From Planctomycetaceae bacterium (lineage in GTDB: Bacteria; Planctomycetota; Phycisphaerae; Phycisphaerales; SM1A02): a stretch of 64,000 bases of DNA. The DNA is taken from NCBI GenBank assembly GCA_027490145.1, contig JAIXYQ010000006.1, positions 62,001 through 126,000 on the forward strand, written 5' to 3'. This document shows, one piece after another, positions 8,363-15,351 of this stretch; the first letter of the stretch is position 1, and every line of letters begins with the position of its first letter. The translations under genes were made by a program, and so were the position numbers. A model generated the notes under the pieces. That model worked only from the letters and a program-made list of their open reading frames with translations, did no database searches and was not told where the DNA came from.

Positions 8363-9353
8363 ACTGGGCCTCACCGCCCTGCACATGCAGCTCCCAGTCC
8401 GGGCCCGCGTCGTAGACGCGCGGCTCGGGATCGTTGCGCAGCACTTCCTCGGCCCAGTACCGGCAGTCGCCGCGCGCGGTCGGCGGCTGGACCAGTTGGA
8501 TCAGGCTCGGCAGCGCTTCGGGAACCTGACGCTCGATCCCCCCCAGCTCGAATCGGTAGCCGTTGGGCTCGGCACCCTCACGAGCCACCATCCGAAGTGC
8601 ACCAGCCATGCCATCCACGGCATCCGTCGCATGCGCCACATGCTGCGCGGCGTTGGGCCATCGCCCGAGCAGATGCGGCATGACCTTGGTTCGGAGCATG
8701 CCTCGGGCCGAGTCCACGTCATCATTGGAAGCGTCGTGATGCCAGGGGATCCCGAGCTCGCCGACGAACTCGAGCAGCCTCCGCTTGGGAAGGTCGAGCA
8801 TCGGTCGCATCAGCACGCGGTCATCGGCCAAGGGGCGCCGCCACCTCATGCCGCCCAAGCCGAGCGAACCCACGCCACGGCACAGCGCCATGAGCACCGT
8901 CTCGAACTGGTCATCGGCGTGGTGGGCCGTCAGCACCGCCGTCGCACCGACCTCGACCGCGACCTCCGTCAGCGCGTCGTACCGCAACCGCCGCGCGGCG
9001 GCCGCACGATTGCCCGGCTCCCCCGCCGGATGGACATCACGACGATGGAACTCGATGCCCAGGAGTGCGCAGTGGGCACGAACCGATTCGAGCTCCGCGT
9101 CGGCTTCGGGCCGGAGGTGGTGATGCACCGTGCAGGCCGCGACGGATGGAGGCCCATCCTCCCGCTCCCGCAGCGCCGCGATCAGCGTCAGCAGCGCCAT
9201 GCTGTCGGCCCCGCCGCTGACGGCGACCAGGCATGACGGCACCGAGCCCTTGTGCGGGACGCACCACAGCTGGAGATTGCGATGGACCTCATGCGCGAGC
9301 GCATGCCGGCCGGCTCGAAGCAAAAGCGCGCCGCGGGAATCCACGGCGCGCAT
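8328..9353 (-). CDS. tilS: tRNA(Ile)-lysidine synthase
   Basis: Modifies C34 of tRNA-Ile(CAU) to lysidine with ATP and lysine, so that the codon AUA is read correctly. The PP-loop motif SGGADS is at residues 46-51, followed by TVHHHLRPEADAE, RLRYDALTEVA, TAHHADDQFETVLM and the PMLDLPKRRLLEF segment expected for TilS. At 341 residues it is shorter than the E. coli enzyme (about 430), with a reduced C-terminal region. ATG 9353 is used because recognisable TilS sequence begins just after it. It lies 25 bases downstream of the B12-binding-like gene and is probably co-transcribed. Its 3' end overlaps the convergent DoxX-like gene by 35 bases. Confidence 0.92.
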   Translation of the reverse strand: MRAVDSRGALLLRAGRHALAHEVHRNLQLWCVPHKGSVPSCLVAVSGGADSMALLTLIAALREREDGPPSVAACTVHHHLRPEADAELESVRAHCALLGIEFHRRDVHPAGEPGNRAAAARRLRYDALTEVAVEVGATAVLTAHHADDQFETVLMALCRGVGSLGLGGMRWRRPLADDRVLMRPMLDLPKRRLLEFVGELGIPWHHDASNDDVDSARGMLRTKVMPHLLGRWPNAAQHVAHATDAVDGMAGALRMVAREGAEPNGYRFELGGIERQVPEALPSLIQLVQPPTARGDCRYWAEEVLRNDPEPRVYDAGPDWELHVQGGEAQFKAREAPRGTT

Positions 9354-9378
9354 CGTAATGATCCGTCGGGCGTTCCGG

Positions 9379-10086
9379 TCAGGCGACCGCGCGGGCGCGC
9401 CGCAGCGTCCGGGCCGCAGGTGCGGAGGCCTTCTTCGTGCCAGCCGGCGCGAACAGCGACTCCATGCTCTCAACCAGTTCCTTCGGCGTGCGGGCCACCA
9501 CGTTCGCGCCGATCTCCTCGGCCAGGCCCGGGACGCGGTTGAAGATGCCGCCACCGCAGACGATCTGCATGCCGGCGTGGCCGCCGTTGTTGCGGAACAT
9601 GTCGATCAGCATCCGGAAGCCCGGCGTGTCCTTGCCGCTGGCCGCCCAGAGCAGCAGCACATGGGGCTTGCGGTTCGTGCACTCGAGGTAGATCTCGTCG
9701 TTCGCCACGCCGCCGCCGGCGAAGAAGACGTCGAAGCCGGCGGCCTCGAGCATGTCGGCGGCCATCTGGCTGGCCAGGTCCATGCTCTCGTCGACGCCGC
9801 CGAAGATGCACACGCGCACGTCGCGGCGCGCACGGCGGGTGTAGTTCGCGGCGACCTGGTCCACGACCTGGCGCAGCGTGCGGATCGCGTAGTTGTGGGC
9901 GAGCGTGGTGAGCTGGTCGTTGCGGTAGTGCGCGAAGATCATCTCGAGCACCGGCCAGGCCACGTCGTTCATCGCACCCTCGGGCGTCAGGTCCGAGCAC
10001 AGTTCGTCGGCAAGCGTGCGGGCGGCGGTGCGGTCACCGGTGAGCAGCGTGTTGAAGAGGTTCTCGATGGCGATGTCGGTGTGCAT
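9379..10086 (-). CDS. B12-binding-fold protein lacking the cobalamin histidine motif
   Basis: 235 residues with a helical N-terminal cap (about 1-90, with MNDVAWPVLEMIFAHYRN) and a Rossmann-like domain resembling corrinoid/B12-binding modules: VRVCIFGGVDESMDLASQMA, then MLEAAGFDVFFAGGGV and VCGGGIFNRVPGLAEEIGANVV. In true cobalamin binders the first loop reads DxHxxG; here it is GGVDESMDLA without the histidine. Cobalamin may therefore be bound base-on, or not at all. A light/B12 sensor or MtbC-like accessory role is possible, but no partner methyltransferase or MerR gene is nearby. ATG 10086 has a good Shine-Dalgarno (AAGGAG) upstream. The C-terminal tail is Ala/Arg-rich. Upstream of tilS in the same direction. 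Confidence 0.65.
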   Translation of the reverse strand: MHTDIAIENLFNTLLTGDRTAARTLADELCSDLTPEGAMNDVAWPVLEMIFAHYRNDQLTTLAHNYAIRTLRQVVDQVAANYTRRARRDVRVCIFGGVDESMDLASQMAADMLEAAGFDVFFAGGGVANDEIYLECTNRKPHVLLLWAASGKDTPGFRMLIDMFRNNGGHAGMQIVCGGGIFNRVPGLAEEIGANVVARTPKELVESMESLFAPAGTKKASAPAARTLRRARAVA

Positions 10087-10236
10087 GGTCAGGTCTCCTT
10101 CGGGGTTCGTGGCAGGCTTCGTCCTGCGCACCGTGTTCATCGGGAAGAACCCGCGACGCTGCACAGAGGGCCGTGGGGAGCCCTCCATGTGCGATATTGG
10201 ACGCCCGGAACCCCGTTCCCATCGCGTGAGGGCGCC

Positions 10237-10242
10237 TAGACT
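10237..10242 (+). promoter_or_regulatory. TAGACT -10 element for menG/ubiE
   Basis: TAGACT ends exactly 7 bases before ATG 10250, and the gap (ggtcgtt) has no Shine-Dalgarno. Leaderless transcription is predicted. The context gcgcctagact recurs upstream of the YkgJ gene at 63359. Confidence 0.55.
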
Positions 10243-10249
10243 GGTCGTT

Positions 10250-11020
10250 ATGCGTCAGCACGAGTCGGCCGATCCCGCCTGGACCGCCAACGACCTTCAG
10301 CGAAATCCCCACGCCGCGAGCGACAAGGCGCTCCGCGTGCAGCGCATGTTCACGTCAATCGCGCATGCCTACGACCTGAACAACCGCCTCCACAGTTTCT
10401 GGCGGGACCAGGCCTGGCGCCGGGCGGCGGTGCGCATGGCCGCGCCGATCCAGGGTGCCCGGGTGCTCGACTGCGCGTGCGGCACCGGCGACCTGACCGA
10501 GGCCTTCGCCAACGCCGGGGCCGCGTCGGTGACCGGACTCGACTACACGGCGGCGATGCTCGACCTGGCCCGAGCCAAGGCAACCGATGGGCGCCGCCTG
10601 GCCGTCCAGCCCACCTACGTGCAGGGCGACGCCCAATCGCTGCCGTGGCCCGATGCGAGCTTCGACATCGTGTCGATCGCCTTCGGCATCCGCAACGTCG
10701 ACGACACGCTGAAGGCCCTGCGTGAGTTCCACCGCGTGCTCGCTCCCGGCGGCCGACTGGTGGTGCTCGAGTTCGGCGAGCCGGGATTCGCGCCGCTTCG
10801 ATGGTTCAATCGGCTCTACACGCACCACATCATGCCGCTCACGGCAAGCCTGATCGCCCGCGACCGCAGCGGGGCCTATCGATACCTGCCGCGGAGCGTC
10901 GAGACCTACCTGAGCCCCGAGCGGCTTCGGGCCCAGGTCGAGGAGTCCGGCTTCGTCGGGATCCGCCAGCATCACATGACCTTCGGCGTCTGCGTGGGAA
11001 CGCTCGGGACCAAGCGCTGA
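10250..11020 (+). CDS. menG: Demethylmenaquinone/ubiquinone C-methyltransferase (MenG/UbiE)
   Basis: SAM-dependent methylation of the quinone ring, the last or near-last step of menaquinone synthesis. 256 residues, normal for the family. The UbiE signatures are clear: MFTSIAHAYDLNNRLHSFW (about 33-51), the SAM loop VLDCACGTGDL (72-82), GLDYTAAMLDLAR, FGIRNVDD and LVVLEFGEP, ending FGVCVGTLGTKR. ATG 10250 is preferred over upstream in-frame starts because the family sequence starts here and a TAGACT -10 lies 7 bases away. Planctomycete-type bacteria usually respire with menaquinone, hence MenG over UbiE; that choice is inference. It stands alone between a divergent gene and the SppA operon. 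Confidence 0.88.
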   Translation: MRQHESADPAWTANDLQRNPHAASDKALRVQRMFTSIAHAYDLNNRLHSFWRDQAWRRAAVRMAAPIQGARVLDCACGTGDLTEAFANAGAASVTGLDYTAAMLDLARAKATDGRRLAVQPTYVQGDAQSLPWPDASFDIVSIAFGIRNVDDTLKALREFHRVLAPGGRLVVLEFGEPGFAPLRWFNRLYTHHIMPLTASLIARDRSGAYRYLPRSVETYLSPERLRAQVEESGFVGIRQHHMTFGVCVGTLGTKR

Positions 11021-11099
11021 GGCGGCATGCAGCCGCGGATCATGACGCGGCGTGCAGCGAAACCCATCGGTCCGCCGTCGGAACGGTGAACCGGCACCG

Positions 11100-11105
11100 T
11101 AGGAT
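11100..11105 (+). promoter_or_regulatory. TAGGAT -10 element for the SppA-YraN operon
   Basis: TAGGAT lies 21 bases upstream of ATG 11127. The gap contains ACGGAG, a plausible Shine-Dalgarno, so this gene has a short conventional leader, unlike the leaderless set. Confidence 0.4.
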
Positions 11106-11126
11106 CAGCCCCACGGAGATCCATTC

Positions 11127-12185
11127 ATGACGCAGCTTCCCGGCCAGTCCTTCCCGCCACCGCCGTCCATCCACGGCGAACCGCGCCCGATCCTCATCCG
11201 AAGCTCGATCACCCGCGGCGCGATCGGCGTCATGGTCGGCGCGGTGGCCACCGCGCTCATCTTCGGCTTCGGACTCGTGATCGGCTTCGGCGGCGGCGCG
11301 GCCGCCGTCTCGGGCGGCATTCGGCTCGAGCGCAGCGAACTGCGCGCCGGATGGGGCGGCCAGATCCTCGTCGTGCCCATCGAAGGCGGCATCGATGATC
11401 CGATGGCGCGATTCGTGGCCGAGTGCGCCCGCGAGATCGACTCCGGCAACCGACCCGATGCGATCATCCTTCGCGTGGACTCCGGAGGCGGCGGCGTGTC
11501 GCCGAGCGACCGCATCTGGAAGGTCGTGCAGGATTGGCAGACCAAGGGCATCCCGGTCGTGGCCAGCTTCGGTGGCACGGCAGCCAGCGGCGGCTACTAC
11601 GTCGCCTGCAGCTGCGACCAGATCGTCGCCGAGCCGACCTGCATCACGGGCTCGATCGGCGTGATCGCCCAGATGTTCACGCTCCAGGGCCTGACCGACA
11701 AGGTCGGCATCGTGCCCATGACGATCGTGGCCAGCGGCAGCCCACGCAAGGATGTCGCCAACGACATGTTCCGCACCTGGACCGAACAGGACCGGGCGGT
11801 CGTGCAGGGCATCCTCGACGATGCGTACGCCACGTTCACCAGGCGCGTGCTCGATGGCCGCGCGATCCAGTTCAGCGACCTCGACGATGTCCGCCAGGTC
11901 GCCGACGGCTCCGTCTACACGGCCCAGCGTGCGCTCGATGCGGGGCTCGTCGATTCGATCGGCTACCTCGAGGATGCCATCGCCGTCGCCGAATCGCTGG
12001 TTGGCCTGGCTCCCGGCAGCGCCGGGGTGTCCCGCCTGTCGCGTCCGGCGGGCCTCTTCGACAATCCGTTCGGTGCGAGCGCACCGTCGGGCGGCGCGGC
12101 CTTGGGCCTGCTTGGCCAGCGCGATCTGCGCGACCTTGCCGCCGACCTGGCCCAGCCTCGCGTCATGTACCAGCTGCACTGGTGA
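11127..12185 (+). CDS. sppA: Signal peptide peptidase SppA-type S49 protease
   Basis: Membrane-anchored serine protease that degrades cleaved signal peptides. 352 residues. One N-terminal membrane helix (about 32-60) is followed by a single S49 domain. The nucleophile sits in TAASGGYYVA (Ser 154) and the general base in SGSPRKDVAN (Lys 208), the Ser-Lys dyad order of bacterial SppA. IILRVDSGGGGVSPSD (113-128) is the usual glycine-rich substrate-edge motif. The single-domain length matches the short Bacillus-type enzyme; the 600-residue E. coli form is tandem. The gene is followed after 3 bases by yraN, so the two form an operon. The C-terminal 60 residues are Gly/Ala-rich and not conserved. 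Confidence 0.9.
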   Translation: MTQLPGQSFPPPPSIHGEPRPILIRSSITRGAIGVMVGAVATALIFGFGLVIGFGGGAAAVSGGIRLERSELRAGWGGQILVVPIEGGIDDPMARFVAECAREIDSGNRPDAIILRVDSGGGGVSPSDRIWKVVQDWQTKGIPVVASFGGTAASGGYYVACSCDQIVAEPTCITGSIGVIAQMFTLQGLTDKVGIVPMTIVASGSPRKDVANDMFRTWTEQDRAVVQGILDDAYATFTRRVLDGRAIQFSDLDDVRQVADGSVYTAQRALDAGLVDSIGYLEDAIAVAESLVGLAPGSAGVSRLSRPAGLFDNPFGASAPSGGAALGLLGQRDLRDLAADLAQPRVMYQLHW

Positions 12186-12188
12186 ACC

Positions 12189-12611
12189 ATGCACGACCTC
12201 CGGGGGGCCATCGATGCGCTGCGCGCGCAGCGGCGTGCGCGTGCCCGCCAGGCGCTGTGCCTGCGCGGCGAATCGCTCGCGGCACGGCACCTGGCTGATC
12301 AGGGCTACGTCGAACTCGCACGCAACCTGCGCGTCGGCCACGATGAGGCAGACCTCGTCATGCTGTCGCCCTGCACCGGCACGCTGGTGATCGTCGAGGT
12401 CAAGACCCGCTCCGATGCGGGCGCCCGCCCTGAAGAACGGGTCGACCACGGCAAGCGTGCCAGCCTCACGCGACTGGCGCGCACGCTGGCCGAACAGCCC
12501 GCGCTGCGGCCGCTCCTGGTCCGCTTCGACGTGCTCGCCATCGTGCTGGCGCCGGGGCTCGACCCCGAGCTGCGTCACTTCGTCGATGCCTGGGAGCCCG
12601 GATCCGCATGA
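12189..12611 (+). CDS. yraN: UPF0102/YraN-family predicted endonuclease
   Basis: 140 residues of the YraN family, a small restriction-endonuclease-like fold often found near rnhB, rsmI or tRNA-processing genes and of uncertain function. The typical pattern is present: RGESLAARHLADQGYVELARNLR (about 26-48), the catalytic-type DEADLVML (52-59), IVEVKTRS (69-76) and a late FDVLAIV block. The acidic residues of DEADLV and EVK correspond to the D-ExK core of this nuclease fold. It begins 3 bases after the sppA stop. Its 3' end stops 17 bases short of the convergent SurA-like gene. Confidence 0.85.
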   Translation: MHDLRGAIDALRAQRRARARQALCLRGESLAARHLADQGYVELARNLRVGHDEADLVMLSPCTGTLVIVEVKTRSDAGARPEERVDHGKRASLTRLARTLAEQPALRPLLVRFDVLAIVLAPGLDPELRHFVDAWEPGSA

Positions 12612-12627
12612 GCGGCCGCGCCTGCGC

Positions 12628-13884
12628 TCACGCCCCGGGCACGTAGCGCTGGACCGCGATCGACTGCAGGCGCACGCGCATCTGGTCGATGTCTGCGGCC
12701 ACCCACCTGTCGCGCAATCCCTTCAGGTAGCGCGACTGCTCGACCATGCGGCGTCGACCGGCGATCTCCGCACGCAGCATGAGCTGCACGCCGGGGTCAT
12801 AGATCGATGCGGCCGGGCGGCTGTCGCGCGACATGATCGCGTACCAGGTGACCGAGTCGCCCTTGGTCACCTCGGTGGACGCCTTGCCGATCGGCAGGTC
12901 CTTGAGCAGGGTCTTCAGGTCATCGTTGAGGTCGGTGGCGGCGATGTCGGCCACCGGGAAGTCACGCCAGGCCCCATCATCCTTCACGCCCAGGTCGTGC
13001 GCGACCTCGGAAAAGGGCTTGCCCGCGGCGAAGGCCTCGCGCGCCTTGGTGAGCTTCTCGGCGTCGGAGGTCCGCAGCGCCAAGCGCCCCACGATGGTGC
13101 GCGACTGCGCGGCGAAGCGCTCCACATTCCTCGCGTACTCCCGCTCCACGTCGCGCCAGCTCACGATGATGCGCTTGTCGACGCGGCCGCGAAGGAGTTC
13201 GCCCGCGAGGATCTCGTCGCGACGGCGGGACATGAACTCGTCCAGGCCGATCCCGAGTTCCTCCATCAGCGCGTTCGTCGCGCTGGCGTTGCTGCCGCCG
13301 AGCTCGGCCACGGTCTTCTCGCGCATGTCCTTGAGGAAGGCGAAGAGACCCTGCTGCATCTCGGGCGTGAGTCCGGCCTCGGCCTCGGCGATGACGAGTT
13401 CGTTGTTGATGAGCTGGTCGAAACGCTCGGCCACGATGCGGCTGATTTCCTTGGCGGCGGCCTCGCGCGGCATCTCGGCCACCGTGCGCAGCAGGCGGTC
13501 CTCCAGCGGCGCCAGGAACTCGCTGGCGAAGATCGGACGGCCGTTGACCTGGCCGACCAGTCCATCGACGACCCATCGCTGCCCCACGACCACACTCTCC
13601 GCGCGCGCCCCGCCGATCGACTCCTTCACGATGTTGCCGGCATCGTCCTTGACCGCAACCGACTCGATGACCTCGCCCTCGGCGCGGGTGCCCTGCGCAT
13701 CGCGAGCGGCCAGCGTGCGGGACTCGATCTCCATGGCGTCGGGAAGGTCATCCACCCCCGCATCGCGCGGGGCCAATCCCGACGCAGGGCCGAAGTCGGC
13801 AGGCGACAGCGCCACACGCGCCGCCTCGTCCTTGGCGCACGCTGCAGCGAGGCAGGCGATCAACAGCCCCGTCGTTCGCTTCAC
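12628..13884 (-). CDS. SurA-like peptidyl-prolyl isomerase/periplasmic chaperone lipoprotein
   Basis: 418 residues. The N-terminus (VKRTTGLLIACLAAACAKDE) ends in a lipobox, LAAAC, indicating a lipoprotein with the mature protein outside the inner membrane. A SurA-type N-terminal helical chaperone region follows: VDGLVGQVNGRPIFASEFL (about 113-131), FDQLINNELVIAEAEA, REYARNVERFAAQSRTIVGRL. After it comes a degenerate parvulin domain (AFAAGKPFSEVAHDLG, GAWRDFPVADI). The catalytic parvulin residues are not obvious, so chaperone activity is more likely than isomerase activity. The start is GTG 13884: the lipoprotein signal begins there and a TAGCAT -10 sits 7 bases upstream. The open frame continues much further upstream, antisense to sdhC; that extension is not coding. 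Confidence 0.82.
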   Translation of the reverse strand: MKRTTGLLIACLAAACAKDEAARVALSPADFGPASGLAPRDAGVDDLPDAMEIESRTLAARDAQGTRAEGEVIESVAVKDDAGNIVKESIGGARAESVVVGQRWVVDGLVGQVNGRPIFASEFLAPLEDRLLRTVAEMPREAAAKEISRIVAERFDQLINNELVIAEAEAGLTPEMQQGLFAFLKDMREKTVAELGGSNASATNALMEELGIGLDEFMSRRRDEILAGELLRGRVDKRIIVSWRDVEREYARNVERFAAQSRTIVGRLALRTSDAEKLTKAREAFAAGKPFSEVAHDLGVKDDGAWRDFPVADIAATDLNDDLKTLLKDLPIGKASTEVTKGDSVTWYAIMSRDSRPAASIYDPGVQLMLRAEIAGRRRMVEQSRYLKGLRDRWVAADIDQMRVRLQSIAVQRYVPGA

Positions 13885-13891
13885 GCCGGGA

Positions 13892-13897
13892 ATGCTA
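13892..13897 (-). promoter_or_regulatory. TAGCAT -10 element for the SurA-like gene
   Basis: On the minus strand TAGCAT ends exactly 7 bases before GTG 13884 (gap tcccggc). No Shine-Dalgarno is present, so a leaderless GTG-start mRNA is predicted. Confidence 0.55.
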
Positions 13898-13944
13898 GCG
13901 ATCGCGTGCGCGCTCGTGTCCCGGCCCGCGCGCGTCGAGCCCCC

Positions 13945-13950
13945 TATACT
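13945..13950 (+). promoter_or_regulatory. TATACT -10 element for the DUF1844-sdhCA unit
   Basis: TATACT lies 24 bases before ATG 13975. The leader contains a GAAAGGA Shine-Dalgarno. This is the conventional leadered type. It probably drives DUF1844 and may read on into sdhC-sdhA. Confidence 0.45.
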
Positions 13951-13974
13951 CCATGACTCCCCGAAAGGACCTCC

Positions 13975-14451
13975 ATGCCGGACGACGCACCCAAGCTCCA
14001 CATCGATGCCGACTGGAAGGAACAGGCCCAGGCGGAGAAGGAAAAGCTCAGCCAGAAGATCGACGACTCGCCGCGCCAGCCCGGCCCCGACGAGTTGCCC
14101 CCTGCCGACATGCGTGCGCTCGTCGGCTCGCTTGCGTCGCAGGCCCTGATGGGGCTCGGCGCCTATGCCGACCCGCAGACCGGACGGGCCATGATCGACC
14201 TCATGGGCAGCCGTTTCGCGATCGATCTGCTGGGCGTCCTCGAAGAGAAGACCAAGGGAAACCTGACGCCCGAGGAAGCCTCGGAGCTGAAGGAGGTGCT
14301 GTCCGAACTGCGCCAGCGCTTCGTGCAGATCGCCACCATGATCCAGCAGCAGATGGCCAAGGACCCCGCCAGCGTGCAGGTCATGGGCCGGCCGGGGTCG
14401 GCGTCCGCCGATGCCCCCGCCGCCGGACCACGCCTGGTCATGCCCGACTGA
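13975..14451 (+). CDS. DUF1844 domain protein
   Basis: 158 residues. The central segment (about 42-115) matches the DUF1844 pattern: ADMRALVGSLASQALMGLGA, then GRAMIDLMGSRFAIDLLGVL and EEKTKGNLTPEEASELKEVL, followed by a helical end (LRQRFVQIATMIQQQ). The family is cytosolic, small and of unknown function. The N-terminal 40 residues are charged (EKEKLSQKID) and the C-terminus is Ala/Pro-rich. It has a GAAAGGA ribosome binding site. It is 33 bases upstream of sdhC in the same orientation and may be co-transcribed with it, but no functional tie to succinate dehydrogenase is known. Confidence 0.85.
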   Translation: MPDDAPKLHIDADWKEQAQAEKEKLSQKIDDSPRQPGPDELPPADMRALVGSLASQALMGLGAYADPQTGRAMIDLMGSRFAIDLLGVLEEKTKGNLTPEEASELKEVLSELRQRFVQIATMIQQQMAKDPASVQVMGRPGSASADAPAAGPRLVMPD

Positions 14452-14484
14452 TCCACCCCGCGAACGATCGACCCCGGAGCCACC

Positions 14485-15309
14485 GTGAGCACCCACGCCG
14501 CACCCGCCAAGACCGCCAAGACCGTCCCCTTCATCGAGCGCCACTACTTCCTGCTGCGCCGGCTCCACAGCCTCAGCGGCGTCGCGCCGATCGGCCTCTT
14601 CCTCTTCCCGCACCTGACCACGAACTCGAGCATCGTCTGGGGTTCGACCCTGAACAAGGGCAAGTTCGGCGACGTGGTCGCGCAGTACGGCAGCGAAGCG
14701 GCGGGCGTGGCCACCTTCCAGCACGAAGTCGACTTCATCCACAACCTTCCGGCGCTGGTGTTCATCGAGATCTTCGTGCTCTGGCTTCCCATCGCCTTCC
14801 ACGCGATCCTGGGGGTCTACTTCGCCCGCACCGGCAAGAGCAACGTCGATCGCTACGCCTACCAGGGCAACTACCGCTACTGGCTGCAGCGTATGACCGG
14901 CTACGTCGGCGTGGCGTTCATCTTCGCCCACGTCAGCAGCCTGCGCTGGGGCTGGACCTACGGCGGACTGCTGCCGACCTTCGACGCAGCACATGCCGCG
15001 AGCTCGACCGCATCGCACATGCAGGATGGCCTCCTGGGCACGACCATCGCCATGCTGTACCTCTTCAGCGTGCTGTGCCTGGTCTTCCACTTCGCCAACG
15101 GCCTCTGGACCGCCGCGATCACCTGGGGGCTCACGGTCTCGACCGGCGCCCAGCGCCGTTGGGGCCAGGTCTGTGCCGCGATCGGCGTCGCCCTGGCCAT
15201 CGCGGGCGTGTCCGCGGTGATCGGCTTCGTCACCCTCGATCCCGATGAAGCCCGCCAGGTCGAGGACCAGCTCGCCGGCCAGGCCACGCAGCCCGCCGCA
15301 ACGCATTGA
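14485..15309 (+). CDS. sdhC: Succinate dehydrogenase cytochrome b558 subunit
   Basis: Membrane anchor of type B succinate:menaquinone oxidoreductase, carrying haem b and the quinone sites. 274 residues with five hydrophobic helices. The opening FIERHYFLLRRLHSLSGVAP (about 15-34) is typical of the Bacillus-type b558 family. Histidines that could ligand haem are in RRLHSLSG, FPHLTTNSS, NLPALVFIEI-side helices, FAHVSSLRWGW and CLVFHFANGLW. The start is GTG 14485, with CCCGGAGCC upstream as a possible ribosome binding site. sdhA follows after 42 bases. The last 15 residues (EDQLAGQATQPAATH) are an uncharged tail outside the helices. Confidence 0.9.
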   Translation: MSTHAAPAKTAKTVPFIERHYFLLRRLHSLSGVAPIGLFLFPHLTTNSSIVWGSTLNKGKFGDVVAQYGSEAAGVATFQHEVDFIHNLPALVFIEIFVLWLPIAFHAILGVYFARTGKSNVDRYAYQGNYRYWLQRMTGYVGVAFIFAHVSSLRWGWTYGGLLPTFDAAHAASSTASHMQDGLLGTTIAMLYLFSVLCLVFHFANGLWTAAITWGLTVSTGAQRRWGQVCAAIGVALAIAGVSAVIGFVTLDPDEARQVEDQLAGQATQPAATH

Positions 15310-15351
15310 CTTCCACGCCTCGCCTGCCTTGAATCAACCGGAGCACGAACC

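Noticed and set aside
13885..15306. Upstream extension of the SurA-like frame, antisense to sdhC and DUF1844
   Set aside because: Family sequence, the lipoprotein signal and the TAGCAT element all place the start at GTG 13884. The extension covers two sense genes.
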